NCBI GenBank assembly: GCA_003254885.1
Contig: QANT01004336.1
Span: 1-64,000, forward strand
DNA from: Purshia tridentata
Taxonomy: Eukaryota; Streptophyta; Magnoliopsida; Rosales; Rosaceae
Length of the DNA: 64,000 nt
Direction of reading: 5' to 3'
This document shows, piece by piece, positions 1 through 10,807 of this stretch. The notes beneath the pieces were generated by a model. The model was not told the DNA's origin, ran no database searches, and saw only the letters and a list, made by a program, of their open reading frames with translations. Every line of letters begins with the position of its first letter. Position 1 is the stretch's first letter. The position numbers and the translations under genes were made by a program.

Positions 1-1140
1 CCGTCTCCTCAACCTGCACACCTGCACAACCAACCAGTAACCAAGCAAAAGACCGAACTGCCCTTCGTGTCCTTCGTGGCTCCTTTGCACGGATTCCAAA
101 ATCCGGCAGCATAACGGCATTGGGAATACAATTTCCCAAGCCGCACGTACCTGTTAAGACCAGACAGTCCAAGCAATAAACCCAGTATTCACAACACGTT
201 CACAATCAAGCCAGTAATCACGAAAACGGGCGGGAACCACCACACACGGTGGCTGCCCGACCCTCGGAAACCACGCGGAAGGTCCGAGAACTCACCCACA
301 AGCTCGGGTGGTTAGCCCGATGCCGAAAACCAAGGAACGCTCGCTGGGATCGTCATACGCAGCGGGTCCCGCGACGGTCAACGAACGGTCAACGGTGGTC
401 AACTGGGTCGACGGCCAAAAGTGGCCGGAAAAGGGAGAAATCAGGCTGGGAAGCCGGCGGCACACCCACTCTCAATCCGCCGCCCACGGCGGTCCAACGG
501 CGCGATCAAACCCACCAACAGGCTGGGCTCGACGAGGGGAGAAGGTCTGGGCAGGTGGGAGGTCGCGTCGTCGCCGGAAACGGCGAGATCGCCACCGTCG
601 CCGACTGTGCACGATTCGAATCTCCATTTTCCGAGCTAAATCACGGCGAGCCGCCACCATGGGAAGGAGGAGGGGGAGCCGGCGAGCACGGCGAGCTAAA
701 GAACAGGCCGGCCCACCGCCGGACGCGCCCCCACGCGCCGGCGAAAGGCGCGGCTGGGCTATGTCGCGCGAGAGAGAGAGAGAGACGCGCCGGGAGAGGA
801 GAGAGGAAATTCTGGAAATTTCTGGGGTTCCGTGCCCCTTTTAAAAATTCAACTTTTCTAAAATTACCAACTTGCCCCTCTCTTCACACGTCCGTAACTT
901 CCAAACCGTAGCTCCGTTTGACGCGTGCTACGTGTCTACGAACTCGTGAGGACGAGACCTTTCCAACGAACCCAAAGTCAATGCGAAAACCTTGCCCGAA
1001 CAAAAAGTCAACTTTTTACCCCTTTAAAAGTCAAACTTTAAAATTTCAAAACCTCCAAAACGCTTTGCTTTCCAAATTAAAATCCCGAAAATCTTTGAAA
1101 AGCTTTTCAAAACCCACTTTTGAAAGTGCGGGGTGTTACA
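1..1140 (-). mobile_element. Partial Ty3/gypsy (Tekay/Del-like) LTR, minus strand, truncated by window edge
   Basis: Read on the minus strand, the segment starts at 1140 with TGTAACACCCCGCAC, the usual 5' end of plant Tekay/Del-type LTRs. The order of blocks after that matches the complete LTR at 8190-10802: repeated GTTGACTTT-type motifs, a block with ACGAGTTCGTAGACACGTAG, a GGAGCTACGGTTTG block, a GAAATTTCCAGAATTTCC block, then GC-rich sequence rich in CCGGCGA. The two copies are clearly related but diverged. The other end and its target duplication lie outside the window. A (GA)n run is at about 771-785. Reading frames in the GC-rich part have no recognisable domain and are not called as genes. 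Confidence 0.7.
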
Positions 1141-1510
1141 CCAGCAGTGCTTCAGAAACTTATTATACACTGTGATTTTTATGTAAAAGGTTTTACGCTT
1201 GATTTTATGGGAATTGTTTTTGTAAAATTACAGTTGTTCTTCAGTAAATTACTTTATATTCATGGCTCACAGTTTCAGAAAAAGGGCCCGAGGGTCGGGG
1301 TGTGTCAACGTACAGCAGGTATATTGGCCCTGCATTAGTATGACAGACCCTGGCTCTGCACATGTACGGCAGGATATTGGCCCTGCATGCTTACGGCAGG
1401 TCGTAGGCCCTACGCATGTATGGCAGGATTATTGGCCCTGCATGCGTATGGCAGGTCGTGAGCCCTGCGCATGTACGGTAGGTTCGGTGGGTAACTGTTT
1501 GGGTGAGCAT
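1141..1510 (+). mobile_element. Fragment of related gypsy-type LTR, plus strand
   Basis: This stretch resembles about 9880-10140 of the complete LTR in this window, in the same orientation. Both contain degenerate repeats of about 25-27 bp built on CATGTACGGCAGG and GGCCCTGC, and both end with GTAGGTTCGRTGGGTAACTG followed by TTTGGGTGA. It lies head-to-head against the minus-strand LTR that ends at 1140. This suggests that LTR inserted into an older, related one. Confidence 0.55.
1300..1490. repeat. Degenerate short tandem repeat with CATG/GGCAGG core
   Basis: About seven degenerate units alternate between a GGCAGG(A/T)TATTGGCCCTGC form and a GGCAGGTCGTGAGCCCTGC form, joined by GCATG. A matching block is at about 10000-10120 inside the complete LTR, so the repeat is an internal LTR feature and not an independent satellite. 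Confidence 0.6.
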
Positions 1511-3453
1511 ATTCAAAGTCATTGGCTTTTTCTTTCTATGGGTCTTGTCTTTGAATCCCATGCCAATAAGTGAGTTGTATTTTTTTTTTTTTTTCATTTT
1601 TAAAGAGTTTTAGGAAATTTGAGTATGAAAAGTTAGAAATATATATATATATATATAAATAATAAACTAAACAACTATTTAAACTAATTTAAAAAATATA
1701 TATAATTTATGGGGTTTTTTTTTTAAAGAATATAATTTATGGATATTAATTCTATTAACTACTTTAATTAAAAACACACTCAACATAAAATAAGAATCCA
1801 AACTAGTTTGATATGTGCTTTATAATTTAATAGACAATTAAATATATATCTTTGTAATTCATATAATAAATTTTATATAAAAACTAATCAAAAATACCGT
1901 AGAGCCCTCTAATCTCATATCCTATATACCCTATACTCTAATTGTTTACCATATACTCTATACCATATACCATATATGTGGTATTGAATACTTATTTGAT
2001 TCATGATTTAGTATTGTAGTATAAATTAATTTGAGATATTATTTATGTAATTATTAATTAGTGTAGCATTTTTTTATCAGAATTTGCTTCTAGGGAACAT
2101 TATATATTTACCTTATATTATATGAAATCTACAATATGGTTTGAGTTCTTTCAATGTTTTTTTATAAATATAGTAGATAATATGTTAAATAAGCATATGG
2201 TAAAGTTTTATTCAAAATTTTCGTTGTTTGATAGCAATTCCAATCGTTTTTGTCTAAACTCTAGTGAAATCAAAATTTGATCAAAATTTCTATCAAAAGT
2301 TCCGTCGAAATTACACTCCTTGGCCACAACCCTTGTGTTTAACTTAGTTGTGTTTAACTTAAATGTAGGAAAAATAACTTTTTCAAAAAGACTATAAGGG
2401 CAAGAAATAATAAAGAAGGCCAATAAATTTTGAGTCAACAATAGCAACAATAAAGAAGGCCAACAAATTCTCATGCAAACACATAATCTCATGAAGATAA
2501 TATTATATGTAATTTCGAATTCTCATGCAGCACTAATGCCTTTACATGGAGCATTATAAATAGCAATTAAAAAAAATAAGTCTCAATCAATTTGTTCGCT
2601 ATTGAGTTCTAAGAATTGTGCTCAAATAGCAATTTGTTGGTCATTAACAGCATGTAAGCAACGACATAGGAGTATTAAATTATCACTCCATAGGTGCAAG
2701 TAGCTAATGCAAGTATGGTATTGAGCCACATATGCATCTTCATATTACAGTGGCGTAACTTGCAAAGGCTTTGGATCTTTGCTATGTACAAAATGTAATC
2801 CCTTAGTAAGAATGAATGGAGAAGACTGGAGTAAGTTGTTTACTAACAATTGAAATCATCATAAAAATAAAGTTAATTCACACTTACATTTTTACTTATT
2901 TATGATCATGAATCAAAATAAACACTAATTTAATTTCTTGAAAATTTGAAAGTCGTTTAATTTTAAATAAACACTTATTTAATTTAATTTGTTACCAGAA
3001 AATTTTAAAGTTGCTTATTTTCTTAATGGATATTTTCAGATTATTAAAAGAATTTGAAGATAAATTTAGTAATTTTAGAGTAAGCCCTACTTACTTTTTA
3101 TTGACCAATGTAAGTAAAACACATAATTTGAGTGGAATGAATTCCAATCCCATTCCTTGTAGATAAAGAGAATCGGACACCATGACTATCACCCTAAAGT
3201 ATTTGTTTGACGAAATCCAAACTTGACATTTAGCGTCAAAAGGGGGTAACCTAAAGAAAGAAGTAAATGAAAGGGCAACAATCAGTGACCAATTCTGAAC
3301 CCTAAAATATATATAAATCTATATGGGGAATTTAAAACACACCGAACATTAACATATATGAGTAAAACCCACAGTTCCATTAAATTTAATTACTGAGCAT
3401 TTTGAATCAACTTGGGACAGTAAACGAAGAAATATTGAACTTTCAAAGTTCAA
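1511..3453. other. AT-rich intergenic DNA, no gene seen
   Basis: The stretch is very AT-rich, with a (TA)n run at about 1640-1656 and poly-T tracts near 1578 and 1711. Open frames here are short and show no domain. It lies downstream of the minus-strand Rab pseudogene. I see no further element. Confidence 0.6.
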
Positions 3454-5624
3454 TCACCCAAAGCAACCACTACGACATTGACCACTTGTTGATGTGGCAG
3501 CTGGACCACTTGTTGATAGGGAAATTGGACCACTTATTGATCGGGTAGCTGGAGCACTTGCTGATCGGGGAGCTGGAGCACTTGCTGGCGGGGCAGCTGG
3601 AGCACTTGCTGGCGGGGCAGCTGGAGCACTTGCTGGCGGGGCAGCTGGAGCACTTGCAGGCGGGGCAGCTGGAGCACTTGCTGGCGGGGCAGCTGGAGCA
3701 CTTGCTGGCGGGGCAGCTGGACCACTAGCTGACGGGGCAGCTGGACCACTTGCTGACGAGACAACAGATTCGGTAGGTTTTTGTTTGAAAATGTTCTTTT
3801 TCCCGCCTGCTGAGCCCTCAGCCAGGAGACTTGGTGTTTCCAAGATCTGCCAATCAAAAAGCACAAACATCATCACAAGCACATTTACAGTCACTAATGC
3901 TAAAGCCATAAAATCTCTCAACTAGACAACAACAACAAATGTTCTTTGCATCAATTTCATCACCCTAATACAACTCAGTAAGCAGTTATTGTGACTGCTA
4001 TCTTAACTTAAAAGAGCTAAAGAAGAAAAGACAACTCAACTCTCAAGTGCTTAGTTTAATCTAAGAGCTATGTATTTGTCTTTCATATTTAATAATACCT
4101 ACCCTAAAATTTTAGTTTGCTATGAACAAATATCCAAGCTGATTTTGAACCTAAAAATAGAAATTTTAGTTTAGACCAATAGCTGAACTAGTACCCATCC
4201 TAGGGAACATAGATGCAACACATTGGATGATCATAAGTAATGTAGAGAAGAAACAGATAAGCTAACATTTTGCATACCTTTAAGACAAGCTTCTCAAAGC
4301 ATTGCTCTACATTTAATCGAGTTTTTGCACTACATTCAAGAAAAAGGCATCCAATTTTCCTTGCAAACTCCATTCCTTCTTTTTCACTGACAACTCTTTC
4401 ACTTTCCTGGGAAACAAGATAACTTTAATACAGATAATGCTTAAAGAAAGATGCAAGAAGAAAGCTTGTATTAGTTTAAATTAGGTTTATCTTATTTATT
4501 TTTCATGTATTACAGTTACACCTTAGGAATTGATTAATAAACTATCCCCCCAACCCACCACCACCAAAAAAACACCCAATCCCTCGATAGAATACAAAAT
4601 CCAATCAAAATAACTTCATAAGCAGATAAGCGTTTATACACTGAATCAACACTAACTACCCCCTCGTAAATACTAAAATAGAATAATTAATAACACAATG
4701 TCGATGAGGACATACCTTATCAACTTTGTTTCCAACAACTACCATGATGCAATCTTGACTTGTTGTGGCGTGCCGGTCAATTTCTTTAATCCATATATTA
4801 GATAAATTTGTAAAGGTTTCTCGCCGTGTTACATCATATACTGTACCAGATGATTAAAAAAACAATTACAAAATTCCATTGATTCTTAAACCACAGCTAA
4901 TTATAAGTAGAAAGAATGGATAATCAATGGATAAAGATTAAAGAAAGATACATACCCATTATTATCCCTTGAGCACCTCTGTAGTAGGAACGAGTAAGAG
5001 TTCTAAATCTTTCCTGTCCAGCTGCATTATGCACAAATTTTATTTCAATGTATCTATGTGAACTTTCAGGCAAAATCTGAGGCCAACCCAAATAATGCAT
5101 AACAAAAATCATAAAGTTATAGAACCCACACAACCAAAGTTGTAAGAATTCATTATCTACTTGGAACATGGGCTAGGATATCCCAAAAATGGCATATGAT
5201 CAAGAATTTCATACACCTCTTAGTTGAACTTCACAACGTTGTACAATTAGTTTAATCTCCATACAAGAGGGTAGAATAATAAGTTAGAACAAGTTAACAC
5301 AACTCATTACCTGTGTCCAAAATTGAAAGCTTCACCCTTTACCCCCAAGAGTAACATGTTTTATCTTAAAATCCACACCTACAAAATATAAAACCGAAAA
5401 ATTTCACAAAGACAACAAATTTATTAATTTAATTATTTTTTTACAAATAATTAGTGAAAAAAGAAGATTGCGGGAGTGATAAAGTCACCGATAGTAGGAG
5501 GGAGATCCTCGAAGGTATTGGAAGTGAAACTCAAGAGAAGCGTGCTCTTCCCAACCCCTGAGTCCCCAGTCATCAACAGCTTGAACACGAACTCTGCCTC
5601 ACTAGACGACGTAGTTTCTGACAT
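3454..5624 (-). pseudogene. RabC/Rab18-like small GTPase gene copy, frameshifted
   Basis: Rab GTPases of this class bind GTP and act in membrane traffic. Six exons fit GT-AG splicing on the minus strand: 5624-5489, 5378-5311, 5021-4956, 4840-4716, 4406-4278 and 3846-3454. Exon 1 encodes the P-loop GDSGVGKS and the switch I stretch SNTFEDLPPTIG. Exon 3 encodes AGQERFRTLTRSYYRGAQG (switch II). Exon 4 encodes VGNKVDK (guanine specificity), and exon 5 encodes LECSAKT. Exon 2 is 68 nt; codon continuity needs 69. One base is missing around 5335-5345 (after the GGGGGTAAA stretch on the minus strand), which gives an in-frame TGA and breaks the G domain before DTAG. The C-terminus carries a long Ala/Pro/Ser repeat and ends CFG, not the CC or CXC prenylation end usual for Rabs. 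Retained introns argue against a retrocopy. A sequencing error in exon 2 is the alternative; the abnormal tail still suggests loss of function. Confidence 0.8.
3490..3760 (-). repeat. 24-bp coding minisatellite in last Rab exon
   Basis: About eleven units of 24 bp, in frame, encode the octad Ser-Ala-Pro-Ala-Ala-Pro-Pro-Ala and variants. The central units are almost identical (plus-strand core GCAGCTGGAGCACTTGC); the outer ones are diverged. The repeat lies in what would be the hypervariable C-terminal tail of the Rab protein. The opposite strand is also open (Ala/Gly-rich) only because the 24-bp unit keeps both frames free of stops. Confidence 0.85.
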
Positions 5625-5867
5625 CGTTGCCAACATCGTTGCCGATGTTGTTGCAACTTCCATCTTAGAAGCCAAGTCAACTACCATCTGAGTCTCTTTC
5701 TGAGCTGCCACCAGATTGGCTCTGAGATCCACAATTTCAACTTTTGTGGAATTTAGTTCCTTTATGGCCAAGTCAAGCTCTGCCTGCTTCTCCTTGTCAT
5801 CTGCCTCGAGTTGGGCTTTGAGAGCCAGAACTTGAGGTTTAGCATCATCCAATCCTTTCCTAGCCAT
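5489..5867 (-). pseudogene. Coiled-coil reading frame fused upstream of the Rab exon
   Basis: An open frame from an ATG at 5867 runs into Rab exon 1 with no stop. Its first 75 or so residues are rich in Lys, Glu, Ala and Leu with heptad-like spacing (KAQLEADDKEKQAELDLAIK is typical), which predicts a coiled coil and is not part of Rab proteins. The normal Rab start is more likely the Met at 5624 (MSETTSSSEAEFVFKLL). The coiled-coil part probably comes from another gene or a plant transposon-type protein placed in frame, or it is a separate upstream exon. I cannot identify the donor. Confidence 0.5.
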
Positions 5868-5870
5868 ACT

Positions 5871-6180
5871 CAGGTGTACCCTCGCTTCATGAATTTTGTC
5901 GTTCCGCCAACTCCCTCAATCGGATCTCTTCTTCCTTGAGCAGCTTTAGAAACTCTACTTCTTTGTCAGACTGCATGTGCCCAAAAAAACTAAATATTAC
6001 ATCAAAGAGTTGCCATATATATATATATATATCATTTAAATTAAAGAAAATGTAATAGTTTAATTAGAAAGAGACTGAAAATTAAGTGCTACATATCATC
6101 ATTAATTAAACAAAAAGTAGTATACACAATTAACCTCATCAAAAAGGGACATTCCTTCCAATATCAAGTTCTGGTGTGAT
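5871..6180 (-). pseudogene. Probable further exons of the coiled-coil gene relic
   Basis: On the minus strand a segment ending near 5972 begins after a CAG acceptor and reads SDKEVEFLKLLKEEEIRLRE and on to ERQNS, then a stop at about 5899. A second segment near 6136-6178 reads LILEGMSLFDE and is followed by GT. Both look like coding sequence that continues the coiled-coil frame upstream, with a stop before the ATG at 5867. A (TA)n run lies between them at about 6014-6032. No function can be assigned. Confidence 0.35.
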
Positions 6181-7100
6181 AGAGGAATGACAAGGGGAAG
6201 AATTGAGAAAAAGAAAACCACGAATCAATGTTTTCTTAATTGATTAATAGAAAACAACCGGCCAATATTTCTCCTTTATGGACATGTAAATTCTAATAAG
6301 GACTTTAATTTGTACCTTGTTGGACAAAGATACATTTTCTAACAAGCCTAGTTGATTGTTTCCTTTGTATTAAGTTTAGGATAATTGTACATTAAGTTAT
6401 TGGGTGTTTCACTGCAATCCCAAACGGAGCCTAAATTTAGGATTATTGTACATTAAGTTGACGATATATCTAATTTCCTTTTATTCCTTAATAATTCATT
6501 GATTATTTAATTCTTAATTATAAATTACCTTTGATAATATCATAGTCATTCAAATTATTTTTCACATAGGATGCTTAGGATGCTTTGATTTTTTGTAGTT
6601 ACTTGTTAGGCTTAGAGTAGATATAGAGGAATCTATCTTCGAATATTTTATGTGAGCTTCATTGATAAATCTTGAGAAAGTAGTAAATATTTGATTTCTA
6701 GATTGCCACTCTAAACTAGAGAATTAATAAATAAATAATTAGGAAATTATGAAATTAATAATGGTGGAATCTAATGTCTTACTGTTTTCTCATTTTGGAT
6801 AAGTGAATTCTTGGATTTGGAATCACTCTATTCTAAAACCAACGGCAAGGAATAGAAAAAACAAATTATTGGCCAAAAAAAAGAATAGGAAAAAAAATTA
6901 AATTTTAAGCCCCCGAGTGGGAATTTAAGACAAACTAAACTATTTTATTTTTTATTTTGGATTTTGATTCAAACTCATGACTTTTTGGAGGTTTTCGGCC
7001 TTTGGCTAATCACTATACAATTATTAATATTCTTTAAACTTGCATAGCATGAATTTTTTTATTAGTTAAATAATGCAAAATTGATAAACTTCTTTAAAAA
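6181..7100. other. AT-rich DNA, nothing recognised
   Basis: I see no frames with recognisable domains, no RNA gene and no clear repeat termini. A short sequence (TTTAGGAT, TTGTACATTAAGTT) occurs twice, at about 6373 and 6436. Confidence 0.5.
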
Positions 7101-7129
7101 ATTTACCAACGGTGAATATAAAATATGGA

Positions 7130-7415
7130 AAAAGTTTACTTTTTCTTTCTCGAACTCTTGTTGTTTGAGTGACAAACCACAATTTCGTCGCTAATAATTA
7201 TTTTGAGGGACAAATCAAATTCGCTACCCAAAGTTGCCCAAAACCTAAACATTTCATCGCCCAGAACCTTAAACATTTCAACCCGAAATCTTAGGCAAGG
7301 AGGTTTGGGTGACAAACTCCTTGACGAAATTCTTTGGCGACAAAACATGACTTTGGGAGACGAAATGATTTCGTCATCCACAGCCTTTTTTCTTGTGGAG
7401 TACATGCCCTGATCA
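7130..7415. mobile_element. Possible MITE-like repeat with TTTCGTC motifs
   Basis: The segment carries several copies, in both orientations, of motifs around TTTCGTCGC/GGCGACAAA and GACGAAATGATTTCGTC. This pattern is common in non-autonomous plant DNA transposons. I could not define terminal inverted repeats or a target duplication, so the class is not assigned. Confidence 0.25.
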
Positions 7416-7439
7416 ATAATTATATATAAACCTGAATTT

Positions 7440-7790
7440 AGCTGTGATCAAGGAGTGAAATTTCAAAAATACTTTCGTTTTTTGGGATATGGAAATTTTA
7501 ACACCAAACTAATAAGTTTTTGTCGAAATTTTGCATAAAATTTTCCAAAATTTTTCTAAACTTTTTGAAATTTTGGAAATTGACAAGTTTAGCCCTCATT
7601 TTGAATGTCTATAACTTTCAAATTGTAACTCCGATTAATGTACAGTTCACGTCTACGAGCTCGTAGATTCCAGACTTATCTAAAGCATGGAGTCAATCCT
7701 CTGTGACCAAAAATATTTTTTAAACAATTTTAAACATCCTTTTTCAAACCCAAAGAAATTAAAACACATTTAAAGACGTCTGAATAATTT
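7440..7790 (-). mobile_element. Gypsy-type LTR fragment, minus strand
   Basis: Read on the minus strand, it repeats the block order of the other two LTRs here: GAGTCTACGAGCTCGTAGAC-like sequence, then a block resembling the GGAGTTACAATTTGAAAGTT region, then CCAAAATTTC-rich sequence. It lacks both LTR ends, so it is an old fragment. Confidence 0.4.
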
Positions 7791-7799
7791 CTAATTACC

Positions 7800-8016
7800 T
7801 AGAATGCATGCATAGTCTCTAAGACATATTACCGTGATCTTGATAGGAATTGAACATTAAGACACAACTTGATCAACACTTGAACCTTTAATCCTGCTTC
7901 ACTTTAAATGATGATTAAAACCAATGCTTGACTCACTTAATCAAAACTAATATAGTACTTACAAAGCGATTGTTTTGTTGTTAAGAAATAGCCAGTTACA
8001 CAAACTTACATTAACA
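7800..8016 (-). mobile_element. Probable copia LTR start (minus strand) beside a polypurine tract
   Basis: On the minus strand, CCAAAAGGGGAGAT (8030-8017) is a typical copia polypurine tract and is directly followed by TGTTAATGTAAG (from 8016), a plausible 3' LTR start. The far end of the LTR cannot be fixed; the lower limit given here is approximate. Confidence 0.5.
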
Positions 8017-8184
8017 ATCTCCCCTTTTGGCATTTCCTAGACAAAACATCATAGTCAAATACAAATGAAAGACTATGACAAGACCCAACTCTATCATTGT
8101 CCACATTCAAGAACCCTACAAGAAAAAGACTCACAAACACAAAACTCGTGAAAAGCAAAGCTTGGTGTAATCACCATATAGCTA

Positions 8185-8189
8185 TCTCT
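8185..8189. repeat. Target-site duplication TCTCT, left copy
   Basis: The five bases before the LTR start are identical to 10803-10807. Gypsy integrases make 5-bp duplications. Confidence 0.85.
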
Positions 8190-9118
8190 TGTAACGACCC
8201 ATACCTTTTTAAGTACATTATAATAGGGCCCAACGTTGACTTTTGGTTCTAGCAAGATTTTAGCTTTGACCTTAGGTCCGTTAGGAAGGTCTTGAGCTCA
8301 CGAGTTCATTGACACGCGGCATGGGTTATTTAGAGCCCCGGTTAGAAAGTTAGGAACGTGAGAAGAGACCCAAAGTTGAATTTTTGAATTACCAAAATTT
8401 TAGAGTTGACTTTGACATGGTTACGTAGAGCTCGACTTCACGAGTCCGTAGACATGTAGCATGCGTCATTTGGAGCTACGGTTTGAGAAATACGAAAATT
8501 CAAAGTGAGGGGCAAACTTGTAATTACGTTGAAATGGGTTTAAATTTCCAGAAAATTCTGGAAATTTCCCCCCTCTTTTTATTTCTCTCTCCTCTCCCCT
8601 GCGCGACCACCCAGCCTTTCCGGCCGACCCAGCTCCTCCGGCGACACCTCCTACCGCCGACGAGCCTCCCCAGCCGCTTCTCCGGCCAACCCAGCCCTTC
8701 CTACCGACGGGCCAGCTCCTTCTTTCTCTTCTCTCTCCTACTCTCCCTGTGCGCGCGACTGGAGCTTCCAGCTCCAGCCATCTCCGGTGACATTTGGCGA
8801 CGGGACTGGCCGAGAATCACTCCCCAGCCACTGGTCAGCCACCCTGTGGGCGATAAAAATGATTGGGCCCAAGCCCAAAGCAAAAGCATAACCAGGCCTA
8901 GCCGAAGAGAAGCCAAACCAAATACTGAGGCCCAAAAGGCCCACGTGAATCAAAACCCAAAATCGAAAACGGTAATATCTTTTATCTTAAAAGCATAGCC
9001 CTTTTTTATCCCAACCTTAATGACCCACGAACTCGGGTAAAAGCACCAACGATCAAGTGCATTAAAGAAAAATAACGGGAAGAAAATGGCGCGAAAGTAA
9101 CGGTAGGATTATCTTTAG

Positions 9119-9127
9119 CTATATAAG
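9119..9127 (+). promoter_or_regulatory. TATA-like box of the solo LTR
   Basis: CTATATAAG lies about 930 bp into the LTR, just before a purine-rich stretch. This is a reasonable place for the U3/R boundary, but the transcript start is not known. Confidence 0.45.
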
Positions 9128-9999
9128 AAAGGTTGTGATCCCATGAAAGGAGAGGAAAAAACCAAGCAAGAAAAAGACAGATACTGAGAAACATCTGGAA
9201 TTATTTCATTCATTTTGGCATCGGAGTGTTATTGCAAGTACACCCCACGGGAGATTTCAACAATTCAAGGAGACGTAGAAGTTCGAAGCAAGCGCAACCT
9301 TCGAGTGGTGGGCTTATAGTTGATTGATTCATTGTTGATTGTTAAAACTAGGCCCAGCAAGAATTTTAGCATCAACACACCCCAAGCATCTTCCCCCCGA
9401 CAGCCAGCCTTCCTTCAACGCGAAATGACGTCAGAAAAACACCCAGCCCGCACCCACTTGTTCGTCAATTCCAGTCGCTTCCGGCCTTTGTTTGCCGTGA
9501 TTTTATGCGACGTTCCCGAGCCCAGAGATGATCCAGCCGGAGACAAAAGGTAGGCTACCTCTGTGAGTGGACTTCGTTTCCTAAACTTTGTTTATGAATT
9601 CTTTATAAATTTTATGATTTAATTCGTATTTATATTTGAGTTTTAATTGAGTTTATGAATTGAGGAATATTATTCAATTCTTGAGTATGGAAATGAATTT
9701 GATGTGCTTGGAAACGTTTTGATTTCTCAAGTAAACATATGTGGTTTATTCGTATCTTGAAATATTACGGGTTTGGTTATCGAAAAAGGGATTTTATAAT
9801 GATTTCACATTATTAGGAAGTTTATATTTTCCATTGTGGGCGAAAAAAGATTTATGGGAAAAGGATTTTCAAACCACCCCTTGCAGTACCCTTCAGATTA
9901 TCAGATTATATAGGTCTTTGGGACCCATCACGGCACACACATAGGCTTTGGGCCGTGTGTCGGGATGCTTAGCCCTTTGGGGGTGACCTTGCGTGCACG

Positions 10000-10125
10000 T
10001 ATGGCAGGTATATTGGCCCTGCATGCGTATGACAGGTTGTGAGCCCTGCGCATGTACGGCAGGACTATTGGCTCTGCATGCGTACGGCAGCTCGTGGGCC
10101 CTGCGCATGTACGGTAGGTTCGATG
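10000..10125 (+). repeat. Short tandem repeats with CATG/GGCAGG core inside the solo LTR
   Basis: About five alternating degenerate units of about 25 bp match the block at 1300-1490. Each unit has a small dyad between GCAGG and CCCTGC. Confidence 0.6.
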
Positions 10126-10802
10126 GGTAACTGTTTGGGTGAACGATTTATTATTATATCAGTTTTATAAGAATGTTTCAAAGGATATAAATTTCAGTTT
10201 TGGTTTGATGCTTGTCAGCTTAAATTGTTTTAATTATTTTCCTAGAAAATCTCAAAGTGGATTTTAAGTATTGGTTTACTTATTCCGTGAATTTTACGAA
10301 ATATTTTAAAATTGGGGGATTTCAAAGAAGGTTTGAGAAATTTTAAGGAAACTTGAAAGTAAAGGTTTACTAATATTTATTTTGATTTATGTCCACTCAC
10401 TGAGTTATCTCATTAGCTTTATATTTGTTGTTATTTTAATTTCCCCCCAGGTTGTAGCGGTGGAGCGGTCGTGCCAAGGACGTCGAGGAAATCTAGTTAG
10501 CTGGTGTAGTTATAGGTGTTTAAATTTTCTTGTAAATCTTATTTCCTTAATAAATTTTGTAGCGTAGCTCTGATAATCAACTGAATAGTTAAATTATTGG
10601 TTTTGAAATTTTGGGTCGGAGACCCTTTGGTTGTGGTAGAGGAGCTGTAGTACTTAGAAGTGCTTTTTCAGGTCTTCGTAAAGAAAGGGTTAGTCTAATT
10701 TCAGGGGAGGTTCTGCCAAATTTTCGGTAGGATTTTCCTTGATATTGGATTCCCGCAGAATCACTCTGAGTTACAAGGAGGAATTCGGGGAGGGTCCTGT
10801 CA

Positions 10803-10807
10803 TCTCT
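10803..10807. repeat. Target-site duplication TCTCT, right copy
   Basis: Directly follows the final CA of the LTR and equals 8185-8189. Confidence 0.85.

Larger units (their letters stand above)
8190..10802 (+). mobile_element. Complete solo LTR, Ty3/gypsy Tekay/Del-like, 2,613 bp
   Basis: The LTR starts TGTAACGACCCATACC and ends GGGTCCTGTCA, so it has TG...CA ends. It is flanked by TCTCT on both sides. No internal region, primer-binding site or polyprotein is present, so it is a solo LTR left by recombination between two LTRs. Inside are an internally duplicated block (about 8290-8350 and 8425-8485), a GC-rich part (8590-8790), a TATA-like CTATATAAG at 9119-9127 that could mark the element's promoter, and the CATG/GGCAGG short repeats at about 10000-10120. 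Open frames inside (for example 8483-8998) have no retroelement domains. Confidence 0.85.

Noticed and set aside
249-911. Open frames of 220 and 178 residues, GC-rich
   Set aside because: They overlap each other and lie in the GC-rich part of an LTR, with Arg/Pro/Gly-rich low-complexity sequence and no domain.
2208-2492. 94-residue minus-strand frame with hydrophobic start
   Set aside because: AT-rich, low-complexity, no domain, and no sign of splicing or a promoter.
3494-3925. 143-residue Ala/Gly-rich plus-strand frame
   Set aside because: It is the complement of the Rab exon with the 24-bp minisatellite; openness comes from the repeat unit.
8483-8998. 171-residue open frame
   Set aside because: It lies inside the solo LTR at the position equivalent to the GC-rich part of the other LTR; no retroelement domain.
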